This document shows positions 26,534 to 34,860 of a stretch of DNA of 64,000 nt, one piece after another (position 1 is the first letter of the stretch; each line of letters starts with the position of its first letter). The position numbers and the translations under genes were made by a program. This DNA comes from Ruegeria faecimaris (GTDB lineage Bacteria > Pseudomonadota > Alphaproteobacteria > Rhodobacterales > Rhodobacteraceae), in NCBI RefSeq assembly GCF_900182615.1, contig NZ_FXTE01000003.1, positions 62,001 to 126,000 of the forward strand. Reading direction: 5' to 3'. Under the pieces are notes generated by a model. It was not told the origin of the DNA and did no database searches. It was given only the letters and a program-made list of their open reading frames with translations.

Positions 26534-28180
26534 ATGATCCGCCTAAGCTCGATCCGGCCGAGTAATCTTGTTTTGCTCGCCGCTGCCCCGTTCATCATCT
26601 ACCTGTTTGCCTCATCCTCGAAATATCTGAGGTCATTGGTTGCCATTTTGGGGATTGGTGAAAATGCGGGGCCCATTTTTGTTGGGTTTCTTCTGATACT
26701 GGCCGTGGCCATATTGGCCTATCTCTCGGCGCGCCGCATCCGGTTTCAAACCATCGCGCCGAACTGGTTGAGGATTGCGGCGGTTTTGGCAATCCCGGCC
26801 TCGGCCGGGTTGGCGATCCTTGGACTTTTCCAGCCTCAGGTGCTGATGCCCTTTGCGGAATCCGTCTTCTTTAATGCGCTCAGCGAAAATACGTCTGAGT
26901 TCATTGACCGATCTTCGCAACCTTGGGTCTTGTTTCCCGAGATCGTCGCAAAGGTGCAAATGAGACTACAGGCCCTGCTGGTAGGGTTTGCGATGGTGGT
27001 CGCGGTGATCCCTCTGACGGCCCGTTTCCCACGATCCATGAAAGCCTATGTTCAGATTGGACTCGAACTGCTGACCGGTCTGGTTTTGTTTTACCTGTTG
27101 TTTCTTGCGCATTGGCAATTTGCGACCGGGATCGCGATAACGTTCCGTGCAGCGATCTTTGCCTATATCTTTGCGGCCATTATGGGTCTGGTCTGGGTCG
27201 GTTTGCAGTCCTTCAAGCCCAAAGCTCGGACAACCGTTGTCTATGGGTCCATCAGCCTGACACTATTGGCCGTGTCGGCGTTCTTTTTTATGCAACCAAA
27301 GGTGAGCTTTGTTCTGGTTGGCAGTACTGAAGCAAGAATTGCCATTGTTCGGGGTACGCCGCAGGCCCAGGCGGATTTGATCCGGTTCGGAGAGTTCGAC
27401 GGAGGTGAAGGCCAACAGTATCGCATTCGCAGCGCCCCCGATGCCGCCTCTGCGCTGGATCAGATCACAACCGTCGACAGCGTATCTGGTGCTTTTGTTC
27501 CGGCCGGCGTTCATACGCAGGGCTATCCGGTGATCTGGCAATCCAGTTTTCTGCCGGACAAGTTTCGTAACCCGGCGCTGACTTTTGCGGTTTTCGGGTT
27601 TTTGCTTCTGACACTGACGGTCGGAGGCGCACAGCATAAGCTACATCCGCTGGCTGTAGGGGCCGAGTTTTTTGTCGATACCATTCGCGGCATTCCAATG
27701 CTGGTCATCATCCTCTATATCGGCTTGCCGCTTGCCGGTGCGGTCAAGGATGCGACAGGTGGCGGCATCGACATGACCAACATGACCCGCGGCATCATCG
27801 CCATTTCCATAGGGTATTCGGCCTATATGGCCGAGATTTTCCGATCAGGGATCGAGGCCATCCCACGAGGTCAGATCGAAGCAGGCGGCTCGCTTGGGCT
27901 GTCCCGCTGGCAGACTGCCCGGCTTATTATCCTGCCCCAGGCATTGCGCATAGTGACGCCACCTTTGGGCAATGAATTTATCGCGATGATCAAGGATACC
28001 TCATTGCTGTCCATCCTGTCGGTCCGCGACATGACTCAGCGCATGCGCGAGTTTCAGGCCTCAAGTTTTCTGCCCTTCGCACCATTCAACACAGCGGCGA
28101 TCCTCTATGTCGTGGTGACGCTTGGTTGCGCTAGTTTCCTCAAATGGATCGAACGCCGCAGCGCACGGGAAAACCGATGA
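26534..28180 (+). CDS. Amino-acid-type ABC permease with extra N-terminal membrane and periplasmic domains
   Basis: A 548-residue protein, over twice the usual 220-250. Residues about 350-548 are a standard HisM/GlnP-type permease domain with the EAA loop GIEAIPRGQIEAGGSLGLSRWQTARLIILPQALR (439-472). Before it are at least six hydrophobic segments (around 11-27, 48-65, 80-98, 145-162, 174-192, 205-223) and another at 235-253. A predicted periplasmic stretch of some 90 residues (256-343) then follows. I do not recognise that stretch. No GlnQ-type ATPase gene is present anywhere in the window, so it must borrow one. It follows the family 3 binding protein and overlaps the beta-galactosidase start by four bases (ATGA). 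Confidence 0.8.
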   Translation: MIRLSSIRPSNLVLLAAAPFIIYLFASSSKYLRSLVAILGIGENAGPIFVGFLLILAVAILAYLSARRIRFQTIAPNWLRIAAVLAIPASAGLAILGLFQPQVLMPFAESVFFNALSENTSEFIDRSSQPWVLFPEIVAKVQMRLQALLVGFAMVVAVIPLTARFPRSMKAYVQIGLELLTGLVLFYLLFLAHWQFATGIAITFRAAIFAYIFAAIMGLVWVGLQSFKPKARTTVVYGSISLTLLAVSAFFFMQPKVSFVLVGSTEARIAIVRGTPQAQADLIRFGEFDGGEGQQYRIRSAPDAASALDQITTVDSVSGAFVPAGVHTQGYPVIWQSSFLPDKFRNPALTFAVFGFLLLTLTVGGAQHKLHPLAVGAEFFVDTIRGIPMLVIILYIGLPLAGAVKDATGGGIDMTNMTRGIIAISIGYSAYMAEIFRSGIEAIPRGQIEAGGSLGLSRWQTARLIILPQALRIVTPPLGNEFIAMIKDTSLLSILSVRDMTQRMREFQASSFLPFAPFNTAAILYVVVTLGCASFLKWIERRSARENR

Positions 28181-30141
28181 GCAGGCTTGAGCTGGGCGTT
28201 TGCTATTACCCCGAGCAATGGGACAAATCGCAGTGGCGCGACGATGCTAAGCGCATGGTCGATATGGGTCTGGATTGGGTTCGGATTGCCGAGTTTACCT
28301 GGGGCCTGATCGAGCCGGAAAGAGGCCGGTTCGAATGGGGCTGGCTGGACGAGGTGATCGGCATTCTGGGCGATGCTGGTTTGCGCGTGATGATGTCGAC
28401 GCCTACGGCTGCACCTCCGAAATGGCTAGTGGATGACTGCCCTGAGATTCTGCCAGTGGGGCCGGATGGCCGGGTGCGTGGGTTCGGGTCGCGCCGACAC
28501 TATTGTTTTTCCAGCGATATCTACCTGACCGAGGCCCGTCGGATCACCACGGAATATGCCCGTCGATATGGCGAAAATCCATTTGTTCGTGCCTGGCAGA
28601 TCGACAATGAATATAACGATCACGATACGGTTCTGAGCTATTCCAATGCCGCTCGCACCGGTTTTCGCAGATGGTTGCAAGACCGCTATGGCACGATTGA
28701 GGCGCTTAACCGAACATGGGGGACAGTGTTTTGGGGGTCGCTCTATTCCGATTTTGATCAGATCGAACTGCCCATAAGTTTGGTGGCCAGCCCGAACCCG
28801 ACCCATGCTCTGGATTTTGCCCGCTATTCTTCGGATCGGGTGCGGGATTTCAATCGTGCTCAGGCGGATATTCTGCGCAGGTTTGCGCCGGGCCGCGATA
28901 TTACCCATAATTTCATGGCAGGCAGCTTTGAGTTCGACCATCACGCTGTTGCGGCGGATCTGGATGTGGTCGGTTTTGACAGCTATCCGCTGGGCAACCT
29001 GTTGGGATCGTCACTGTCTGATGAAGACAAACGTCGATACCTGCGAACAGGCGCGCCGGACTATCAGGGGTTTCACTGCGATTTGTATCGCAGCCAGGGC
29101 AGGGGCCGAATGTGGGTTCTGGAACAACAGCCCGGCCCGGTGGACTGGGCCGAAAAGAACCCCTCACCAGCGGATGGGATGGTCAGGCTTTGGACGTGGG
29201 CCGCTTTTGCCCACGGTGCACAGGCAGTGATGTTCTTCCGATGGCGTCAGGCGAAGTTCGCGCAGGAACAATTCCACACGGCGCTTCTGCGATCGGATGG
29301 CAGCCCGGATCAGGCCGCGCTGGAACTGGCGCAGGTTGCAAAAGAGCGTGCTGCCCTGCCGGAAGTCACCCGGCAGAAGGCAGCTGTGGCAATTCTGTTG
29401 GATTACGAATCCATCTGGGCTGCAGATATCCTGCCACATGACGACGCATTCCCGAATGCCGGGATTTTCCGGGTTTGGTATGCTGGCCTGCGTGCATTGG
29501 GGGTCGATCTGGATTTCGTTGGTCCCGATGATGATCTGACGGGGTATTCATTGATCGTATTGCCGCAAAACATGATCATCTCGCCCGATCTGGCAAAGAG
29601 ATTGCACCACAGCCAGGCCAAATTGCTGATCGGTGCCCGTGCGGGCAGCAAGACTGTGGACATGTGGACCCCTGAAAATCTCGCTCCCGGAGAGTTGGCC
29701 GATCTAGCAGGGATAAAAGTCATACGCGTCGAATCCCTGCCTGATCTGGCGGGTGAATCCGTAAGCCTCGAGAGCACCGGAACCTTTGATTTTAAAGGCT
29801 GGCGGGAAGTCATCGAGACCGAAAATCAGGTAATCGCGCATTTCGTAAGTGCTTACAGGGCTGGCAGCCCGGCGATTGTGCAATCGGACCGGGCTATGTA
29901 TCTGGCGATGATCCCAAACGGGCCGTTGCTACGGGCGATCCTGATTAAAGCGCTGACATGGGCGGGCCTTCCGATACGGGAATGTGGCCCGGACCTTCGT
30001 GTTACACAGCGGGGTGACCTCGGCTTTGGGTTCAACTTCGGGGCTGCCGCACAGGTTCTGCCGGATGACGAAAATCGGCAATATATTGTTGGTACTTCAG
30101 AAATCCCATCCTATGGTGTCTCAGTCTGGAAGTGGAAGTAA
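28177..30141 (+). CDS. GH42 beta-galactosidase (first copy)
   Basis: A 654-residue cytoplasmic GH42 enzyme without signal peptide. It starts MSRLELGVCYYPEQWDKSQW, has the acid/base Glu145 in WQIDNEYN and the nucleophile Glu316 in VLEQQPGPVDWA, and the trimerisation/Rossmann-like domain follows (VAILLDYESIWAADI). ATG 28177 overlaps the permease stop; an upstream in-frame ATG at 28144 lies inside the permease. It is the last gene of the LacI-controlled operon. A clear paralogue is at 34844-36763, with the same motifs, but the two differ at many positions and end differently. Confidence 0.92.
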   Translation: MSRLELGVCYYPEQWDKSQWRDDAKRMVDMGLDWVRIAEFTWGLIEPERGRFEWGWLDEVIGILGDAGLRVMMSTPTAAPPKWLVDDCPEILPVGPDGRVRGFGSRRHYCFSSDIYLTEARRITTEYARRYGENPFVRAWQIDNEYNDHDTVLSYSNAARTGFRRWLQDRYGTIEALNRTWGTVFWGSLYSDFDQIELPISLVASPNPTHALDFARYSSDRVRDFNRAQADILRRFAPGRDITHNFMAGSFEFDHHAVAADLDVVGFDSYPLGNLLGSSLSDEDKRRYLRTGAPDYQGFHCDLYRSQGRGRMWVLEQQPGPVDWAEKNPSPADGMVRLWTWAAFAHGAQAVMFFRWRQAKFAQEQFHTALLRSDGSPDQAALELAQVAKERAALPEVTRQKAAVAILLDYESIWAADILPHDDAFPNAGIFRVWYAGLRALGVDLDFVGPDDDLTGYSLIVLPQNMIISPDLAKRLHHSQAKLLIGARAGSKTVDMWTPENLAPGELADLAGIKVIRVESLPDLAGESVSLESTGTFDFKGWREVIETENQVIAHFVSAYRAGSPAIVQSDRAMYLAMIPNGPLLRAILIKALTWAGLPIRECGPDLRVTQRGDLGFGFNFGAAAQVLPDDENRQYIVGTSEIPSYGVSVWKWK

Positions 30142-30282
30142 ACCAGAGCTTGCGGACATGATTGCAAACTGGACCTATGAATTCTGCAAACTGTCCCTTT
30201 TGGACTGACAGCTTTGCAGCAACCCTCTAGCCTGTGATTGCATAACAATAGGACTGAAAGTCCAACTATGGGAGAATCGAAT

Positions 30283-31407
30283 ATGGCCGAACGGAAAAAC
30301 CTTTCCAGACGTACTATCTTGAAGAGCGCAGGGGCGGCAGCACTTGCTGCACCGCTTTACAGCAAAAGCGCGCTGGCGTCCTCGGGTGAGATCAACATCT
30401 TGATGTGGTCCGATTACCTGCCACCAGCATTCTTGCAGGAATTCGAAACACTGACCGGAATCAAGGTGAACTATACCGGTATCGGGTCGAACGAAGAAAT
30501 CATCAACAAGATGAAGGCCACCAAGGGTCAGGGTTTCGACATCGTGTCGCCGACCAATAACCGGTCTTTGCAGTGGGAACCGCTTGAGCTGTTGCAGCCT
30601 TTTGACATGAACAAGGTTCCGATTGATCTGGTGAACCCGGCGATGGCCGCGATTGGTACAGATGCCTGGAACTTTGCCGACTCGGGCGTGCACTGGTTGC
30701 CGCATATCTGGGGCACCGAAGGCATCGCATATCGGACTGACCTGTGGCTGCCTGAAGGTGATGCACCGTCCTATGGCGATGTCTGGTCCGAGGCAAACGC
30801 AGGTAAAACCATGGGCCGCGCGCACTCGATGATGCTGGGCGCAGGCCTGTACATGGAGCGCGCAGGCGAGATGGAGCCCGGTTCCGTCTGGGCCGCTTAT
30901 GGCGACGAAGATACCATGCGCAAGGTTTGGGGTCAGATCGCAGATTGGTGTATCGAACGTAAGAACCGCATCAAGCTGATCTGGAACGACGCCGACACAC
31001 AGAAGAACGGTCTGTTGAACGAAGGCGTGATTGTTGGCCAGACATGGGATGGCCCGCCGCTGGCACTTAAATCTGCAGGTGAGCCTGTGCATTATCAGGC
31101 TCCGGTTGAAGGGGCGATGGCCTGGGTTGATGGTATGGCAATTCCAACAGGTGCTGCCAATATCGACCAGATTTATGCCTTCATCGACTTTGCCTACCAG
31201 GCCAAACCGGCCGGTGTTGCGATCGACAGCCACGGGTACAACTCGCCCGTTCTGGGTGCCGACCAATATTCGGGCGACACCTACAAGAAGAACTTCGCCG
31301 AAGCCTATCCGGGCGACTCGCTGGCCAACCTCAACCCGTGGCCGGCCGAAGCGCCTTGGTATGCGGAAACCCGGACCGAGTTCGTCAACAAGTTCAAAAG
31401 CGCCTGA
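30283..31407 (+). CDS. Polyamine-type ABC substrate-binding protein, Tat-exported
   Basis: A 374-residue PotD/PotF-like binding protein (SBP_bac_8). The N-terminus MAERKNLSRRTILKSAGAAALAAPL is a twin-arginine signal (SRRTIL), so it is exported folded. The mature part begins EINILMWSDYLPPAFLQEFETLTGIKVNYTGIGSNEEIINKM. ATG 30283 follows GGGAGA at about 30270; ATGs further upstream (30238) would place the Tat motif unusually deep. It opens a four-gene ABC operon flanked by two GH42 genes. The protein family transports spermidine/putrescine but also other cations and some sugars; the ligand here is open. Confidence 0.87.
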   Translation: MAERKNLSRRTILKSAGAAALAAPLYSKSALASSGEINILMWSDYLPPAFLQEFETLTGIKVNYTGIGSNEEIINKMKATKGQGFDIVSPTNNRSLQWEPLELLQPFDMNKVPIDLVNPAMAAIGTDAWNFADSGVHWLPHIWGTEGIAYRTDLWLPEGDAPSYGDVWSEANAGKTMGRAHSMMLGAGLYMERAGEMEPGSVWAAYGDEDTMRKVWGQIADWCIERKNRIKLIWNDADTQKNGLLNEGVIVGQTWDGPPLALKSAGEPVHYQAPVEGAMAWVDGMAIPTGAANIDQIYAFIDFAYQAKPAGVAIDSHGYNSPVLGADQYSGDTYKKNFAEAYPGDSLANLNPWPAEAPWYAETRTEFVNKFKSA

Positions 31408-31424
31408 TAGCTTTTCAAAGAAGT

Positions 31425-31447
31425 GCCCTCCGCTAAACGCGGGGGGC
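31425..31447 (+). other. Intercistronic hairpin after the polyamine-type binding-protein gene
   Basis: Arms GCCCTCCGC and GCGGGGGGC (one T-G pair), loop TAAAC, 18 bases after the stop and 76 bases before the ATPase start. No T-run follows. It is the third example in the window of a hairpin directly after a binding-protein gene. Confidence 0.65.
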
Positions 31448-31523
31448 TCCCAACCCGCACGCCACTGCGTGACGGAACCCATTTGGGTGCGCACCACCAG
31501 CGCATCAATCGGAGATACCAAAA

Positions 31524-32636
31524 ATGAGTGCAGGGGTCGGTGTAGATCTTGAAAACCTGTGGATCCGTTTCGGCGATTTTGTCGCGGTGCGGGACGCAAA
31601 TGTGAACATAAACGGGGGCGATTTCTTTTCGTTCCTGGGACCATCCGGTTGCGGCAAGACAACGATTTTGCGCGCTGTTTCGGGGTTTCTGGACCCCAGC
31701 GAGGGTAAGGTTCTGATCGGTGGTAATGACATGCGCGGCATCGGGCCCAACAAGCGCCCGACTGCCCTGATCTTTCAGAACCTCGCGCTGTTCCCCCTGA
31801 TGAAAGTCTGGGAAAACATCACTTTCTCGATGGAGATCAAAGGCGCCAGCGCGGCCGAGCGCCGCAAGCGGGCCGATGAGCTGTTGGACATGATCGCGTT
31901 GCCGGGACAGGGTGACAAGCTGCCCAGCGAACTTTCGGGTGGTCAGCGTCAGCGCGTGGCGATTGCCCGCGCCCTATGTGCCGAACCCGATGTACTGCTG
32001 CTGGACGAACCGCTTTCGGCGCTGGACCTGAAGTTGCGCCAGCATATGCGCACCGAGCTGCGCGAGATTCAGAAGCGTGTCGGTATCACCTTTATCTATA
32101 TCACCCACGACCAGGGCGAAGCGCTGACCATGTCGGACAATATCGCCGTAATGCGTGCAGGAGTGATCGACCAGATTGCCGATGGCAAGACAATTTACAA
32201 TGACCCCAACACGGCTTTTGCGGCGTCGTTCGTTGGCGAAAACAACGTTTTCCGCGGCAAGATCAAGCAAGTCATGGGAGATGAGGCGCTGATTGCAACC
32301 AACCGATCCGGCGATCTGGTCGCACGGATTTCCACTGTAAATCAGGGCAAGCTGAAAGAAGGCGATGACGCGATGATGTTCATTCGCCCCGAGGCGCTGG
32401 CGATTGCCCCGGACGGTGCAGTGGGCGACCATTTTGTAACCGCCCGCGTGAACCATGAAGAATTCGAAGGTAACGCCTTCAATATTTTCACCGAAGGCGA
32501 TGGCGGCAAGGAAATTAAGGTATCGCTGCCCAATCTAGGCCAATCTTTCGATGACCATACCGGGCAGACCATCACGTTGGAATATCAGACCCATAATGCG
32601 GTTCTGGTTCCAGCGGGTGAGCTGGCCGCGGAATAA
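31524..32636 (+). CDS. Polyamine-type ABC transporter ATP-binding protein (PotA-like)
   Basis: A 370-residue ATPase: Walker A GPSGCGKTT (39-47), signature LSGGQRQRVAIARALC, Walker B VLLLDEPLSALDLKLRQHM, and a C-terminal TOBE domain (MFIRPEALAIAPDG...LEYQTHNAVLVPAGE). Q-loop and signature match PotA/FbpC-type importers. GGAGA precedes ATG 31524. It would energise the two permeases that follow directly. Confidence 0.9.
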   Translation: MSAGVGVDLENLWIRFGDFVAVRDANVNINGGDFFSFLGPSGCGKTTILRAVSGFLDPSEGKVLIGGNDMRGIGPNKRPTALIFQNLALFPLMKVWENITFSMEIKGASAAERRKRADELLDMIALPGQGDKLPSELSGGQRQRVAIARALCAEPDVLLLDEPLSALDLKLRQHMRTELREIQKRVGITFIYITHDQGEALTMSDNIAVMRAGVIDQIADGKTIYNDPNTAFAASFVGENNVFRGKIKQVMGDEALIATNRSGDLVARISTVNQGKLKEGDDAMMFIRPEALAIAPDGAVGDHFVTARVNHEEFEGNAFNIFTEGDGGKEIKVSLPNLGQSFDDHTGQTITLEYQTHNAVLVPAGELAAE

Positions 32637-32648
32637 GGGGATAAAAAT

Positions 32649-33569
32649 ATGCCCCATTTTCTGAAAGAATTCTTCAACCGCAACGGCACAGGCATGGGAT
32701 TGATGATACTGGGTTTGGTCCTGTTCTGGACCATCGGCCTGATCATCCTGCCGCAGCTGTCGATGCTGGATTTCTCATTCCGGCCAAACCTGCCCCCGCC
32801 CGAGATCGGGGGGCCAAAGGATGTCTATACGCTGGAGAACTACAAATACCTGATCTATGGCCCGGAAGGCGGCAGCCAGGACTATAACGCCGTCGATCTG
32901 AGGGTGTTTTTCCGCACCCTTCTGGCCGCGGTATGCGTTACGATTTTCAACCTGATCCTGTGCTATCCGATCGCCTATTATCTGGGTCAGTCCAAGGGCA
33001 GTCACATCCGCATCTTTGCGATCATGCTGATCATCCCCTACTGGATCAATGAGATCCTGCGCGCCTTTGCCCTGCGGATCATCTTTGGCGAAACCGGTGT
33101 ACTGAACACGCTGTTCACTGGGCTGGGGGTCTGGGATATGCCGTTTGATTTCATCCGCAATGACATCGCGCTCTATGCCGGGCTGGGCTATGCCTATATC
33201 TTGCTGATGATCTTCCCGATGTATAACGTCATAGAAAGTTTGGATAAAAACCAGATCGAGGCGGCGCGAGATTTGGGAGCCCCCTGGTGGCGTATCCATT
33301 GGCGCGTGGTCATTCCCTATGCCAAGCCAGGGATCAGTTCGGGCTGTACTATGGTGTTCATGCTGTCCGCGGGTGCGTTGGCCGCGCCGCAAATTCTGGG
33401 CGGGCCGTCCTCCCTGTGGTTCACGCAGCTGATCTATCAGCAATTCAACGACAACAATGACTGGCCGCAGGGTGCCGCCTACGCCATCGTTCTGCTGGTG
33501 ACCTGTATCTTGTTCGTGCTGGCCGTAATGCGTCTGTTCAAGGTGAATATGGGGGATATCGGGAAATGA
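32649..33569 (+). CDS. Polyamine-type ABC transporter permease (PotB-like)
   Basis: A 306-residue permease with six predicted helices, a long first periplasmic loop (FRPNLPPPEIGGPKDVYTLENYKYLIYGPEGGSQDY), and the EAA motif NQIEAARDLGAPWWRIHWRVVIPYAKPGI. GGGGAT precedes its start and it overlaps the next permease by ATGA. It pairs with the extended PotC-like permease; normal in length and content. Confidence 0.88.
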   Translation: MPHFLKEFFNRNGTGMGLMILGLVLFWTIGLIILPQLSMLDFSFRPNLPPPEIGGPKDVYTLENYKYLIYGPEGGSQDYNAVDLRVFFRTLLAAVCVTIFNLILCYPIAYYLGQSKGSHIRIFAIMLIIPYWINEILRAFALRIIFGETGVLNTLFTGLGVWDMPFDFIRNDIALYAGLGYAYILLMIFPMYNVIESLDKNQIEAARDLGAPWWRIHWRVVIPYAKPGISSGCTMVFMLSAGALAAPQILGGPSSLWFTQLIYQQFNDNNDWPQGAAYAIVLLVTCILFVLAVMRLFKVNMGDIGK

Positions 33570-34816
33570 ATTTGTCCTTCCTCCGTGTAAGCATCTGGGT
33601 CTACCTGGTGCTGTTCTTCCTGTACCTTCTGGGTCCGCTGGTGATCATGTCGGTCACGGCCTTCAACTCGTCCGAATTCCCAAGGATGACACCGTGGGAG
33701 TGTCTGACCTTCCAGTGGTTTGGCGAATTGTTTCAGGACCAACGTATCCTGAACGGCATCAAGAACTCACTGATCATCGGCGCCGGAACGGTGGTTCTAT
33801 CGGTGGCGATGGGTCTTGCGGGCGCGCTGATGCTGACGCAGATCTGGCCGAAACTGCGCGCGACCTACTATACGGTCATCATCGCGCCGATCCTGATCCC
33901 GGGCGTTGTTCTGGGTATCTCGACACTGGTGTTCTGGGACCGGATCAACCGGATGTTGGGCTTGGGTGCCGACAGTTTCCTGTCAAACGGGATATTCCTG
34001 ACGGTGATCGGCCAATCCACCTTTATCGCCAGCTATTGCATGCTGGTGCTGGTGGCACGGTTGCAGCGCTATGATATGGCGCTGACCGAGGCCGCGCTGG
34101 ATCTGGGTGCAACCCATGCTCAGGCGTTCCGCAAGATCATGCTTCCGTTCATGCGTCCGGCGATTGCCAGCGCGGCAGTGCTGGCGTTCTTGGCCTCGTT
34201 TGAGAACTACAACACCACCACCTTCACCTTTGGTGAATACCCGACGCTGACCATCGAACTGGCGCAGAAGGTGCGCTATGGCATCACGCCCTCGATCTCG
34301 GCGCTGGCCTTCATCATCGTGGCGCTGACGGTGTTCTTTGCCCTGCTGAACGAGGCCAAGCTGAAGCGACAGGAACTGGTGGCTGCTGCACGCAAGAACG
34401 CCACGGTGGAGGAACTGGCGGGCAAGATCAAGCTTCCCAGCTTCTTTGCCGGGAACCTTGCTGCGGTTCTGCTGGTTGTCTTTGCGGTTGCCACGATCAC
34501 TGTGGTCGGAACCGCAACCGCCTACAATCCGGCTCAGTGTGTCGCAGATGTCAAAGAGCAAAAGCGCCTTGAAGCTGATCTGCGTATTCAAGAGCTGCGC
34601 AAGCAGCGCGAAGAACAGCGCAAAAAGCGCGAGGCGGAAGCGGCTGAGCAAGAGGGAGAGGGTGCGCAGGAATCGGCCCCGAAACCCTCGAATAACAGCG
34701 GTTTCGGCAATGTGTTTGCGCCGAATACTCTGGGTGACGAAGAAGAGGATTCTGGTACTGAAACGCCTTCGGGCAATGGCGGTGCCTTTGATCCCAACAG
34801 TTTGCAGGCGAACTAA
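33566..34816 (+). CDS. Polyamine-type ABC permease (PotC-like) with extra C-terminal helix and charged tail
   Basis: A 416-residue protein, where PotC proteins are usually 260-290. Residues 1-265 are a standard permease with the EAA loop LTEAALDLGATHAQAFRKIMLPFMRPAI (173-200). After a basic linker there is an additional hydrophobic helix at about 297-318. Then come a cysteine, a highly charged coiled coil (325-365, repeating K/R/E/Q) and a low-complexity Gly/Asn/Glu/Ser tail to residue 416 that should be extracytoplasmic. The start overlaps the previous stop. The tail is not part of the transporter fold and could contact the cell wall, the binding protein or a glycoside hydrolase. Frame and codon use stay normal through the tail. 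Confidence 0.85.
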   Translation: MNLSFLRVSIWVYLVLFFLYLLGPLVIMSVTAFNSSEFPRMTPWECLTFQWFGELFQDQRILNGIKNSLIIGAGTVVLSVAMGLAGALMLTQIWPKLRATYYTVIIAPILIPGVVLGISTLVFWDRINRMLGLGADSFLSNGIFLTVIGQSTFIASYCMLVLVARLQRYDMALTEAALDLGATHAQAFRKIMLPFMRPAIASAAVLAFLASFENYNTTTFTFGEYPTLTIELAQKVRYGITPSISALAFIIVALTVFFALLNEAKLKRQELVAAARKNATVEELAGKIKLPSFFAGNLAAVLLVVFAVATITVVGTATAYNPAQCVADVKEQKRLEADLRIQELRKQREEQRKKREAEAAEQEGEGAQESAPKPSNNSGFGNVFAPNTLGDEEEDSGTETPSGNGGAFDPNSLQAN

Positions 34817-34831
34817 GCGCCTCGCAGTTTG

Positions 34832-34860
34832 CGCCCGCCGGGGTTACCCCTCGGCGGGCG
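34832..34860. terminator. Bidirectional terminator hairpin between convergent operons
   Basis: Arms CGCCCGCCG and CGGCGGGCG with an 11-base loop that itself contains GGGG/CCCC pairing. On the plus strand it follows the extended permease by 15 bases and leads into GTGTCATTTTCC; on the minus strand it includes the stop of the GH42 gene. It serves both converging operons. Confidence 0.7.

Noticed and set aside
30175-31662. A 495-codon open frame antisense to the polyamine-type binding protein
   Set aside because: It crosses the hairpin and two real genes on the other strand, and its residue composition is not protein-like.
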